A stretch of DNA of 6,159 nt. It comes from Proteiniphilum sp. GTDB taxonomy: Bacteria; Bacteroidota; Bacteroidia; Bacteroidales; Dysgonomonadaceae. The notes below the pieces were generated by a model that worked only from the letters and a program-made list of their open reading frames with translations, was not told the origin of the DNA and searched no databases. The translations under genes and the position numbers were made by a program. Positions 1 to 5,443 of this stretch are shown here, piece by piece (positions within the stretch are counted from its first letter, which is position 1; each line of letters starts with the position of its first letter). The stretch covers positions 1 to 6,159 of the forward strand of contig JAAYFB010000225.1 of NCBI GenBank assembly GCA_012728465.1, in the 5' to 3' direction.

Positions 1-1
1 C

Positions 2-52
2 ACCAAGACATATTATAAGTGGATGTCAATAAAAGACAGAAGCTTCAATTAG
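2..52 (+). CDS. C-terminal end of an unidentified protein (partial)
   Basis: The frame beginning at base 2 is open from the window edge to a TAG at 50-52 and gives sixteen residues ending KWMSIKDRSFN. The other two plus-strand frames stop earlier, at 16-18 and 30-32. A strong plus-strand terminator starts nine bases after this stop, which is the arrangement expected at the end of a real gene and is the main support for the call. The fragment is too short to identify; it is basic and aromatic-rich. No function is proposed. Confidence 0.55.
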   Translation, partial: TKTYYKWMSIKDRSFN

Positions 53-60
53 GAAATATA

Positions 61-96
61 AATCCTGTTAATCAATCGATTAACAGGATTTTTTTT
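61..96 (+). terminator. Rho-independent terminator of the upstream plus-strand gene
   Basis: A perfect 13-bp stem pairs 61-73 (AATCCTGTTAATC) with 78-90 (GATTAACAGGATT) across a four-base loop at 74-77. The stem runs directly into a run of T from 89 to 96. It lies nine bases after the stop codon at 50-52. The minus strand has only a broken T-rich stretch after the stem, so the signal is directional toward the plus strand. Confidence 0.93.
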
Positions 97-510
97 GGAT
101 AGAGTTTACATGCCTTGCAATAAAGAGATTATATTTGTTTTCAAAAACTTGGCATTGGTAGAACAACTTGGGGGTCCTCTTTTTTATTAACTGAAGTAAA
201 ACTAGCGATATAACTCAAAAAAAAGAAACTGCAAATCCACAACAGTACTGCCTAATTTCTAATTTTACTAATCAGACGAATGAATACGGAATTGGAGCCA
301 ATCTTACGTGAATTGTAGCAATTACTTTAGGAAATGACACCAATCACATGAGAGTGGACTAAATTTCATTTATGTTAGTGCTGTGCATGTGCCTTTTTGC
401 CATTCTACTATATATATCTGAATATTGTGCACTGTTTGCTTACTTCCTATTTAATGTTTGCTAGCGATATGTGCATTTTGCTAAGATATAAATAATAGTG
501 CCCGACATAG
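97..510. other. 414-base gap without a convincing gene
   Basis: No open frame here looks like a real gene. The best candidates are a 26-codon ATG frame at 110-190 and a frame at 195-362 that is open for 55 codons apart from one TGA at 309-311, which could be a decayed gene. A TATATTTG element at 130-137 matches the Bacteroidota -7 consensus TAnnTTTG, but I see no TTG at the right distance upstream. TGTGCA occurs at 382, 426 and 470, exactly 44 bases apart. CTAGCGATAT occurs twice, at 202-211 and 461-470. The block is flanked by two terminator-like hairpins, so a small RNA is possible but unproven. Confidence 0.5.
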
Positions 511-549
511 AAATAGCCTGTCAGCTTTAATAATACTAACAGGCTATTT
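511..549 (-). terminator. Hairpin terminator, probably for the cold-shock gene
   Basis: An 11-bp perfect stem pairs 511-521 (AAATAGCCTGT) with 539-549 (ACAGGCTATTT). After one mismatch, two further pairs can form inside the 17-base loop. It lies 55 bases past the stop of the minus-strand cold-shock gene, the only gene reading into it. The T-rich tail is short on both strands (ATTTCTATG on minus, ATTTGTTTATC on plus), so it could also act on plus-strand transcription from the preceding gap. Confidence 0.65.
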
Positions 550-604
550 GTTTATCAATATCTTCAATTCAAATCAAGATTGAAAGTTATATCTTAAATA
601 TACG

Positions 605-1045
605 CTATATTTTTTTTATATTCACGGCATTCAAACCTCTGTCACCACGTTCAAGCTCAAAAGTTACCTGATTTCCTTCTTCAATATCTTCTGGCGCATT
701 GGAAATGTGAAAAAAGTAACTGTCGTTCTTTCCAGAACGTTTTATGAATCCAAAACCCTTGCCATGATTAAAGAAATCAACAGTACCTTTCATATCAGTC
801 TCCACCTCCTGCTCTTCCATTTTGGGGGTTGAAATCTCTATGTCTTCAATTTCAATATCTTCTTTTTCTCTAGGTTCGGGCGGGGTACTGCTAATAACTC
901 CAAACTCATCCACATACGCAATCATATCCTCGAAGGTATCGGTGGGATTATTTTTACGCTCCTCTCTTCTTTTTCTCTTTTCTTCTCTCTTCTTTTGTTT
1001 GTTTTTTTCTAACTCTCTCTTATTAAACGAATTTGATTTTGCCAT
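605..1045 (-). CDS. Cold-shock-domain protein with a charged N-terminal extension
   Basis: A 146-residue protein whose last 62 residues (85-146) form a cold-shock domain, the OB-fold that binds single-stranded RNA and DNA and melts RNA structure. Both RNA-binding motifs are visible: RNP1 KGFGFI at 96-101 and an RNP2-like YFFHI at 110-114. The preceding 84 residues are unlike classical CspA. Residues 9-31 are extremely basic (14 of 23 Lys or Arg), and residues 57-84 are acidic, with a tandem EDIEI-EDIEI at 62-71. Extended cold-shock proteins of this kind are familiar in Bacteroidota. The ATG at 1045 has an AT-rich leader with no Shine-Dalgarno site. A second in-frame ATG at 793 (Met85) is preceded by an AGGAGGTGGAG stretch and could give a stand-alone domain. 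The acyltransferase gene lies 122 bases upstream on the same strand with no clear terminator between, so co-transcription is possible. Cytoplasmic; the cold-shock family assignment is secure, the specific role is not. Confidence 0.93.
   Translation of the reverse strand: MAKSNSFNKRELEKNKQKKREEKRKRREERKNNPTDTFEDMIAYVDEFGVISSTPPEPREKEDIEIEDIEISTPKMEEQEVETDMKGTVDFFNHGKGFGFIKRSGKNDSYFFHISNAPEDIEEGNQVTFELERGDRGLNAVNIKKI
800..810 (-). promoter_or_regulatory. Internal Shine-Dalgarno-like stretch before Met85 of the cold-shock gene
   Basis: Read on the minus strand this is AGGAGGTGGAG. Its last GGAG sits six bases before the in-frame ATG at 793-791, and the AGGAGG core is eleven bases before it. The codons are GAG, GTG and GAG where this AT-rich gene often uses GAA, so the purine-rich string is not simply forced by the protein. 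Bacteroidota rarely rely on Shine-Dalgarno pairing, which makes use of this site uncertain. Confidence 0.4.
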
Positions 1046-1167
1046 TTATTATTTATTTATTTTTATTTCTCTTGCCCTATAGCAATTTGTTTAAGCAGAA
1101 CACCAGCTCTACTCTTTAATCTATAATTAGTTCATACTTGAATGTGGTGAGCCTATGCAAAAGACTC

Positions 1168-1899
1168 CTACACAATAGCTTGAACTATCTCTTTTTCTGT
1201 TTTCTCAAAAACATATTCAAAAGTATTATCCCTTACCGAAATAGGATCATGTATGATTAGTTCAATTTTATTTCCAATACCAAATGGAAATGATCCCCAT
1301 CGGGTCATCTTCCACGAGTTATTTATAGTAACTGGTAGTACATATGATGATGGTGCATTTCGGCACAATATCTTCAACCCATTTACAGCAAATGCTTTTG
1401 GCTGACCATTCTTACTTCTTGTTCCTTCTGGAAATATGACAGTTGAGCGATTATATTTCTCAATGTATAGCCCCATCTCCTTTATGGCAGCTAATGATTG
1501 ACGCGGATCTTGTCTATTTATCAGCACCGAACCGCCATTGCGCAAATTGTATGATATGCTTGGTATTCCTTTACCAAGCTCTATTTTACTAATAAATTTG
1601 GGATGAACCTTTCTGAAAAACCAACCGATAGTTGTTATGTCATAAAAGCTTTGATGATTGGCTGCGATGATTAATGGAACTCCAACAGGAATTTTATCCA
1701 TATTTCTTATTTTATACCTCGTTCCTAATACATAAGTATTGGCTACGAGGAAGAAACAAAGCCAATCAACACTTTTTTTATGAGCTTTATATCCAAAAAG
1801 ATTAAAAGCCAGCCACTGAATTACATGAAACACTATTAATGTGACTCCAAACAAAATATAATATATGATGGAAAGAGGATAAGCAATAATTTTTTGCAT
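1168..1899 (-). CDS. plsC: 1-acyl-sn-glycerol-3-phosphate acyltransferase (PlsC type)
   Basis: This 243-residue protein belongs to the PlsC/LPLAT family. Such enzymes acylate the sn-2 position of lysophosphatidic acid to make phosphatidic acid, the precursor of membrane phospholipids, at the inner face of the cytoplasmic membrane. The catalytic HX4D motif is NHQSFYD at 81-87, with His82 and Asp87. Motif II appears as GGSVLINRQD at 122-131 with Arg129. The substrate-binding motif is FPEGTRS at 156-162, and motif IV is VLPVTI at 187-192. Residues 6-36 form a hydrophobic membrane anchor. Length is normal for the family and no key residue is missing. The ATG at 1899 leads straight into the anchor and no better start exists. 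The cold-shock gene follows 122 bases downstream on the same strand. Some family members instead acylate ornithine lipids or other lysolipids, so exact substrate specificity is inferred from the motifs alone. Confidence 0.92.
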   Translation of the reverse strand: MQKIIAYPLSIIYYILFGVTLIVFHVIQWLAFNLFGYKAHKKSVDWLCFFLVANTYVLGTRYKIRNMDKIPVGVPLIIAANHQSFYDITTIGWFFRKVHPKFISKIELGKGIPSISYNLRNGGSVLINRQDPRQSLAAIKEMGLYIEKYNRSTVIFPEGTRSKNGQPKAFAVNGLKILCRNAPSSYVLPVTINNSWKMTRWGSFPFGIGNKIELIIHDPISVRDNTFEYVFEKTEKEIVQAIV

Positions 1900-2228
1900 T
1901 TCAAAAGATCATTAATATACAATCATTTTTAAAACTACGCTGTGAGGCTATCAGTTGTATGAGCTACACAAAAGCATGTATTTAAAAATAAACATAACAG
2001 TTGAATATGATGCCAATTTCATAAAAGCAATCGGAAAGATATGCAGTATAACTCTAATGTCATAAACGTTGTCGGTGTAAAGATACTCAAAATAATGCAC
2101 TTTTTATCTATATTATTTATTTTTCCTCATAAATGAGATGAAATAATAAAAACATCATTTCTAAAAACGATAATATTTACGACGTTTTAGAAAAAATTTA
2201 GGTACATTTGTTGAAACATCACACGCAG
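1900..2228. other. 329-base divergent intergenic region
   Basis: This separates the minus-strand acyltransferase gene from the plus-strand small lipoprotein gene and must hold promoters for both. On the plus side a TAnnTTTG element lies at 2203-2210 (listed separately). I found no matching CAAAnnTA element for the minus-strand gene. The region is very AT-rich, especially 2100-2200, and contains an imperfect hairpin around 2118-2149 (CTCA/TGAG with a longer A/T stem outside). No open frame in it looks like a gene. Confidence 0.5.
2203..2210 (+). promoter_or_regulatory. Promoter -7 element of the small lipoprotein gene
   Basis: TACATTTG matches the Bacteroidota -7 consensus TAnnTTTG exactly. 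It lies 18 bases before the ATG at 2229, which predicts transcription starting near 2215 and a short leader of about 14 bases. A clear TTG at the expected -33 distance is missing; only a TTTT at 2185-2188 is nearby. The position argues against translation starting at the TTG at 2208, which would fall inside the promoter. Confidence 0.6.
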
Positions 2229-2630
2229 ATGAAAGCTATTATACAAAATACACTTATCGCTTTGATAATAATGTTGGTGTCGGGGTGCAATGATGAACTT
2301 GCACACAAACTACAAAGTCTTGACAACACATTTTGGCAAAACCAAGAACATGATTCGTGGGAGGAAGGATCGTCTGTATCCACAAATACACTGAGCTTTA
2401 TCGACAATAAAATGGTGATTTGGGGATATCAAAACGTGTATAAAATAAAAAACGAAGATGGCGATGTGTATAGAGACAGCTTTTATTATGACTACATCTT
2501 TGACCCAATAATGAAGAGGGGCGTCATCATTGGGGAAGACTACTATAAATATGAGTTTGAAATACGTGGTAATCTGCTATACCTTTTTCTAGTGAACGAA
2601 GCGAGAGTTTACACCCGTCAAAACAGATAA
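2229..2630 (+). CDS. Small predicted lipoprotein, lipocalin-like
   Basis: A 133-residue protein starting with a lipoprotein signal peptide: MK, a hydrophobic core, then the lipobox VSGC with Cys20 as the lipidated residue. The residues after Cys20 are NDE; acidic residues at this place recall the lipoprotein export signal that sends Bacteroidota lipoproteins to the cell surface, but the match is loose. The mature part of about 113 residues is rich in aromatic and beta-prone segments. It opens with LDNTFW (38-43 if counted from the TTG-initiated frame; 31-36 from this start) and ends with a YEFEIRGNLLYLF strand and VYTRQNR. That pattern resembles short lipocalin-like lipoproteins of Bacteroidota, which often begin with a G/NTxW motif and end in vYtR. 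Ligand unknown. The ATG at 2229 is preferred over the in-frame TTG at 2208 because it gives a standard signal peptide and lies outside the promoter element. It converges with the metallopeptidase gene, stops 11 bases apart. Confidence 0.82.
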   Translation: MKAIIQNTLIALIIMLVSGCNDELAHKLQSLDNTFWQNQEHDSWEEGSSVSTNTLSFIDNKMVIWGYQNVYKIKNEDGDVYRDSFYYDYIFDPIMKRGVIIGEDYYKYEFEIRGNLLYLFLVNEARVYTRQNR

Positions 2631-2641
2631 AGTAAAAATTA

Positions 2642-3514
2642 CTATCGCAAACTAGGATCACTAAAGGTGTCTCCTAAATTTATATCTCCTGTTTCATATC
2701 CTTTTCTGAACCAATAAACCCGCTGAGCAGACGTCCCGTGTGTGAATGAATCTGGAACCGTGTATCCCATTGATGCCTTTTGCAAAGTATCGTCACCAAC
2801 AGCATTTGCCGCACTTATAGCTGATTCCAAATCACCTGGTTCTAACAGTATGATACCTGCCCTGGATGCTTGGTAAGCCCACAGTCCTGCAAAAAAGTCT
2901 GCCTGAAGTTCAAGTTTAACATTGAGCTTATTAAATTCCTTTTCACTTATTTTGCCTCTATATTGATTAAATTGATCAAGAATACCAAGCACCTTCTGGA
3001 CATGATGCCCCACCTCGTGAGCAGTAACATAGGCCATAGCCATTTGCCCTTGTGCACCGTACTTGCTAGCAAGTTGATGAAAAAAATCTAAGTCGATATA
3101 TATCTTTTCGTCAGCTGGACAATAAAAAGGCCCTGTCTGTGCTGATGCTCCTCCACATGGCGAAGTAGTTTGTTCGGTGAAGTTTACCAACACTGGATTT
3201 CTATATGTTTCATTTAGTTGTTTGCGAAATACTTCCGTCCAAACTTCGTTTGCACTATTAAACACGCCTAAAGTAAACACTTTAAGATCTTCGTTCTCAT
3301 TAACTCTAGATGGGTCAATAACTTCTTGAGCCGTTTGATTTGGGATAATCTCACCCACTAAATTGAGCATCTGCCCAGGGTCTTGTCCCAAAAGAAGTGC
3401 AATGACTGCAATAATAATTGCACCTAGTCCACCAATTGTGGCTCCCCTCTTTACTCCCCTGCCTCGTCTATCCTCGTAATTAGCTTCGCTATCGTTACGC
3501 TTAATCCACTTCAT
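2642..3514 (-). CDS. ypfJ: Neutral zinc metallopeptidase, YpfJ/KPN_02809 family
   Basis: A 290-residue protein matching the zinc peptidase family that includes E. coli YpfJ (Pfam Zn_peptidase). The N-terminal KWIKR and YEDRRGRG signature (2-6, 13-20) is followed by a single membrane segment at about 26-43, and the rest should lie in the periplasm. The zinc-binding HEXXH motif is HEVGH at 166-170, with His166 and His170 as metal ligands and Glu167 as catalytic base. Downstream, LELQADFFAG at 201-210 is the conserved family segment expected to supply the third ligand, probably Glu202. TSPCGGA and YCP place two cysteines at 120 and 132, possibly a disulfide. HGTSAQRVYWFRKGY at 259-273 is the family's conserved C-terminal signature. 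Length is typical. Its start is 34 bases after the stop of the secreted lipocalin-like gene, so the two are probably co-transcribed. Natural substrate is not known; the family and membrane topology are confident. Confidence 0.94.
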   Translation of the reverse strand: MKWIKRNDSEANYEDRRGRGVKRGATIGGLGAIIIAVIALLLGQDPGQMLNLVGEIIPNQTAQEVIDPSRVNENEDLKVFTLGVFNSANEVWTEVFRKQLNETYRNPVLVNFTEQTTSPCGGASAQTGPFYCPADEKIYIDLDFFHQLASKYGAQGQMAMAYVTAHEVGHHVQKVLGILDQFNQYRGKISEKEFNKLNVKLELQADFFAGLWAYQASRAGIILLEPGDLESAISAANAVGDDTLQKASMGYTVPDSFTHGTSAQRVYWFRKGYETGDINLGDTFSDPSLR

Positions 3515-3548
3515 CGTCTTTAAAAGGAAATTATTTTAATAAAACCGA

Positions 3549-3938
3549 TTATTTCTTTGAGGTTGTCATCACTCTATCTGCCTTTATGCCCATCACACCC
3601 ATTGAGGTATCAACCTTGCCTTGAAGTTTATTTTTAACCATTTTGGCGGTAATGCTAATATTCTCACCTTCCACATTTGCAGCAGCTCGCAATGTATCAC
3701 TCTTAAGAGATAGGTTTTGCAACTTCACACTGTATCCACTCACAAAATTTACTTCGCCTAGAAGATTTTCTTTATCTTTCGATATTATTATAGTACCGCT
3801 CTCAAAACCATATGGGGCTTGTGATACTTCATATTTCCAACTTCCAACTATTGTTTTATTAACTGCTTCTTGGGCAAAGCCATCAAATAGATACCCTGTA
3901 GCAAACACTAAAGTAAAAATTAAGAATAATCGTTTCAT
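3549..3938 (-). CDS. Secreted small protein, lipocalin-like, function unknown
   Basis: A 129-residue protein with a Sec signal peptide (MKR, hydrophobic core 4-17) and a likely cleavage after Ala22 in GFAQ, leaving about 107 residues. There is no lipobox cysteine, and no cysteine at all. The mature part starts with GSWKYEV at 32-38 and PYGFESGTI at 42-50. It then alternates short strands with charged turns (KDKENLLGEVNF, SLKSDTLRAAANVEG, MVKNKLQGKVD), as expected for a small beta-barrel of lipocalin-like type; similar short proteins are common in Bacteroidota. It is first in a probable two-gene unit with the zinc metallopeptidase 34 bases downstream, which hints at a shared envelope role, but no ligand or partner can be deduced. 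A good -7 promoter element lies 51 bases upstream. The leader before ATG is A-rich without a Shine-Dalgarno site. Confidence 0.85.
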   Translation of the reverse strand: MKRLFLIFTLVFATGYLFDGFAQEAVNKTIVGSWKYEVSQAPYGFESGTIIISKDKENLLGEVNFVSGYSVKLQNLSLKSDTLRAAANVEGENISITAKMVKNKLQGKVDTSMGVMGIKADRVMTTSKK

Positions 3939-3988
3939 ACTTTTGCTTTTTAAAAATGTTACTATCTATATTTTCTTAAGATTTGCAC

Positions 3989-3996
3989 CAAAGATA
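3989..3996 (-). promoter_or_regulatory. Promoter -7 element of the 3938-2642 gene pair
   Basis: Read on the minus strand the sequence is TATCTTTG, an exact match to TAnnTTTG, the Bacteroidota -7 box. It predicts a transcript starting near 3984 and a leader of about 45 bases before the ATG at 3938. No TTG is found at the expected -33 spacing, so the match rests on the -7 box and its placement. Confidence 0.6.
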
Positions 3997-4106
3997 TAAA
4001 ATAGATTGAGTTATAGAGTTAAATCTAAAAGAAAAACTATTCTAAATATTGAACATGTATCGGAAACTGATGTTTTAAACTATGTACTACTTAATTGCAC
4101 TTGATT

Positions 4107-4418
4107 ATGAACACTAAATATTTACCCATAACTCTCGATTATCTTGAACTAATCGAAAAGACTACAAAAGAAGATACAATAAGAGTATTTTATTTTGGTT
4201 TTGATAATTATCCTAATCTTGAAGAGGCTTCAGGCAAAGCAACGTCGATAGTGAAAGATGAAGACAATTCATATTTCTTAATATTCGACAACAACACGCG
4301 GGTGAGATTAGACAGAATAGTTGTGTTTAATGGCATTCCAGGCCCCGCATATGATGAGTATGACGCCTATGCACTTGCTCCTCTTACTTGCAAAGCTGGA
4401 TATGATGAAGATTGTTAA
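4107..4418 (+). CDS. Small Rof-like protein (possible Rho-binding regulator)
   Basis: A 103-residue cytoplasmic protein without signal peptide or membrane segment. The beginning, TKYLPITLDYLELIE (3-17), and the middle, from SGKATSIV (42-49) through SYFLIF (55-60) to VRLDRIVVFNG (66-76), follow the pattern of Rof/YaeO. That small Sm-like protein binds Rho and blocks transcription termination (Y-x-PI-x(n)-Y-x-x-LE, then an A-x-D/S-I segment and LRLDKI). A Rof fold is therefore my best guess, judged by eye and not by alignment. The usual Cys in the Rof PI(N/S)C segment is replaced by Leu10. The C-terminal part, GIPGPAYDEYDAYALAPLTC and then GYDEDC (77-103), is not in E. coli Rof; it is acidic and carries the only two cysteines, 95 and 103. 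The ATG at 4107 is preferred to an in-frame TTG at 4095, since it places the TKYLPI segment at the very start. Its stop is 12 bases from that of the converging DUF4382 gene. Confidence 0.72.
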   Translation: MNTKYLPITLDYLELIEKTTKEDTIRVFYFGFDNYPNLEEASGKATSIVKDEDNSYFLIFDNNTRVRLDRIVVFNGIPGPAYDEYDAYALAPLTCKAGYDEDC

Positions 4419-4430
4419 CTAGATGATGCA

Positions 4431-5297
4431 CTACTTTGACTCATCACCATCTTTATCACCTTCCTCTTCTTCGCCACCGCCCTGAGTGATTTTTTTGAGA
4501 ACTATTTTTGATTTTATATCAGTAGTTTTACCCAAATAAATTGTATCGGTGAATATAGTATCTGCATATCCTGACAAAGGGTCGGCAAATACGTAAATAT
4601 CCCACTCTCCCACTTGCAACCCTTTAAACATAAACAAACCATCTTTCAATTCGGGAAAGGTAAATAGTGTATCTACTTCATTGGCAATTATTACTCTAGG
4701 ATTGGATTCTGGTGGTAGCACATATCCTCGCAAAGCACCACCCGACGTCTCAGCAAATGCTCTAATGTTGGGTTTGAAAATAAAATTGCCATTTTCCTCA
4801 AACAGTGACAATGATGCATTTACATCAATCATAATATTGCTAATATAATTGGCATAAAGATTAGCATTTACCACGAGCGTTATCCCCTCCTTAGCACTAG
4901 AGTCTAAAACAAGATTTCTTGTGGTTCCATTTGCTTTGATTGTATTATTGTCACCAAAAGTTACCTTTACTCTCCTTAACACACCAGTTGGAAAATATTG
5001 ATCTGCAATTTGCATTGACTTTCCATTTGTTAATGGAAGTATGTTGTAAACTCCACCATTATAGTCCAATGTAACCCAATCCTCACTATTATCTAGCGTG
5101 TCAACTAAAGAGACCTCAATCTTTTGAATATTTATATTCATTTCTGTTACAATCACTCCTTCCTCTTTCACCTGCAAAGGAGCATCGGTAAGGCTTATGC
5201 GCAAACGCGTAGCATTAACGCTAGGATCGTTTTTTGAACAACCTACAATTAATAATAGTAGAAGTATAGGGAATATTATAAGTATAGATCTATTCAT
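4431..5297 (-). CDS. DUF4382-domain lipoprotein with an acidic tail
   Basis: A 288-residue lipoprotein. The signal peptide ends in the lipobox IVGC with Cys20; the following SKND is a weak match to a surface-export signal. Residues 30-183 match the DUF4382 pattern: LRISLTDAP at 32-40, MNINIQKIEVS at 53-63, WVTLDYNGGVYNILPLTNG at 74-92, LRRVKVTFGDNNTI at 107-120, and FKPNIRAFAET at 174-184. GGALRGYVLP at 186-195 then opens a second beta-sandwich module of about 85 residues, like the carboxypeptidase-regulatory-type domains often attached to DUF4382 (LFMFKGLQVGEWDIYVFADP at 221-240 is its signature strand-turn). The protein ends in GGGEEEEGDKDGDESK, an acidic and probably disordered tail. The function of DUF4382 is unknown; these proteins sit on the outer membrane of Bacteroidota. 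The gene follows tRNA-Arg by 58 bases on the same strand, with no clear promoter element visible. Confidence 0.9.
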   Translation of the reverse strand: MNRSILIIFPILLLLLIVGCSKNDPSVNATRLRISLTDAPLQVKEEGVIVTEMNINIQKIEVSLVDTLDNSEDWVTLDYNGGVYNILPLTNGKSMQIADQYFPTGVLRRVKVTFGDNNTIKANGTTRNLVLDSSAKEGITLVVNANLYANYISNIMIDVNASLSLFEENGNFIFKPNIRAFAETSGGALRGYVLPPESNPRVIIANEVDTLFTFPELKDGLFMFKGLQVGEWDIYVFADPLSGYADTIFTDTIYLGKTTDIKSKIVLKKITQGGGEEEEGDKDGDESK

Positions 5298-5355
5298 ATT
5301 CAGTTTATTTTGAATTTCAACATTGCTGTTAAGGCTATAAACACTCTATTTGAAG

Positions 5356-5427
5356 TACACCCAGCGAGATTCGAACTCGCATCGTCGGAACCGGAATCCG
5401 ATATTCTATCCATTGAACTATGGGTGC
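5356..5427 (-). tRNA. tRNA-Arg: tRNA-Arg (anticodon CCG)
   Basis: A complete 72-base cloverleaf reads on the minus strand. The acceptor stem is GCACCCA with TGGGTGT, and the discriminator base is A at 5356. The D arm is GTTC-AATGGATA-GAAT. The anticodon stem is TCGGA/TCCGA around the loop TTCCGGT, giving anticodon CCG at 5394-5392, which reads the arginine codon CGG. A four-base variable loop CGAT is followed by the T arm GCGAG-TTCGAAT-CTCGC. GGATA in the D loop includes the A expected for arginine tRNAs. CCA is not encoded, as is usual when a CCA-adding enzyme completes the end. The first acceptor pair is G1-U72, a wobble rather than the usual G-C. It begins 16 bases after the stop of the DUF3256-type gene. 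Confidence 0.96.
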
Positions 5428-5443
5428 AGTAGGTAGATAATAT

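Noticed and set aside
202..470. The ten-base repeat CTAGCGATAT at 202-211 and 461-470 as attachment sites or element ends
   Set aside because: No recombinase or transposase gene lies between the copies, and a single ten-base match within 400 bases can easily occur by chance.
822..1082. An 86-codon plus-strand open frame antisense to the cold-shock gene
   Set aside because: It is serine, leucine and phenylalanine rich because it mirrors the Lys/Arg/Glu codons of the real gene; there is no family resemblance and no leader.
2118..2149. Imperfect hairpin in the divergent spacer as a terminator
   Set aside because: The stem is almost all A/T with an internal mismatch loop, no gene reads into it, and no T-run follows; such structures are expected by chance in sequence this AT-rich.
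3643..3999. A 118-codon plus-strand open frame antisense to the secreted lipocalin-like gene
   Set aside because: The minus-strand gene has a clear signal peptide, a -7 promoter and an operon partner; the antisense frame has no recognisable domain and runs across that promoter.
4095..4106. TTG at 4095 as an upstream start for the Rof-like protein
   Set aside because: It adds only four residues; the ATG at 4107 places the conserved TKYLPI segment at the start and is the more usual codon.
5356..5427. tRNA gene as an integration site for a mobile element
   Set aside because: I found no integrase, no repeat of the tRNA 3' end elsewhere in the window and no change in base composition around it.
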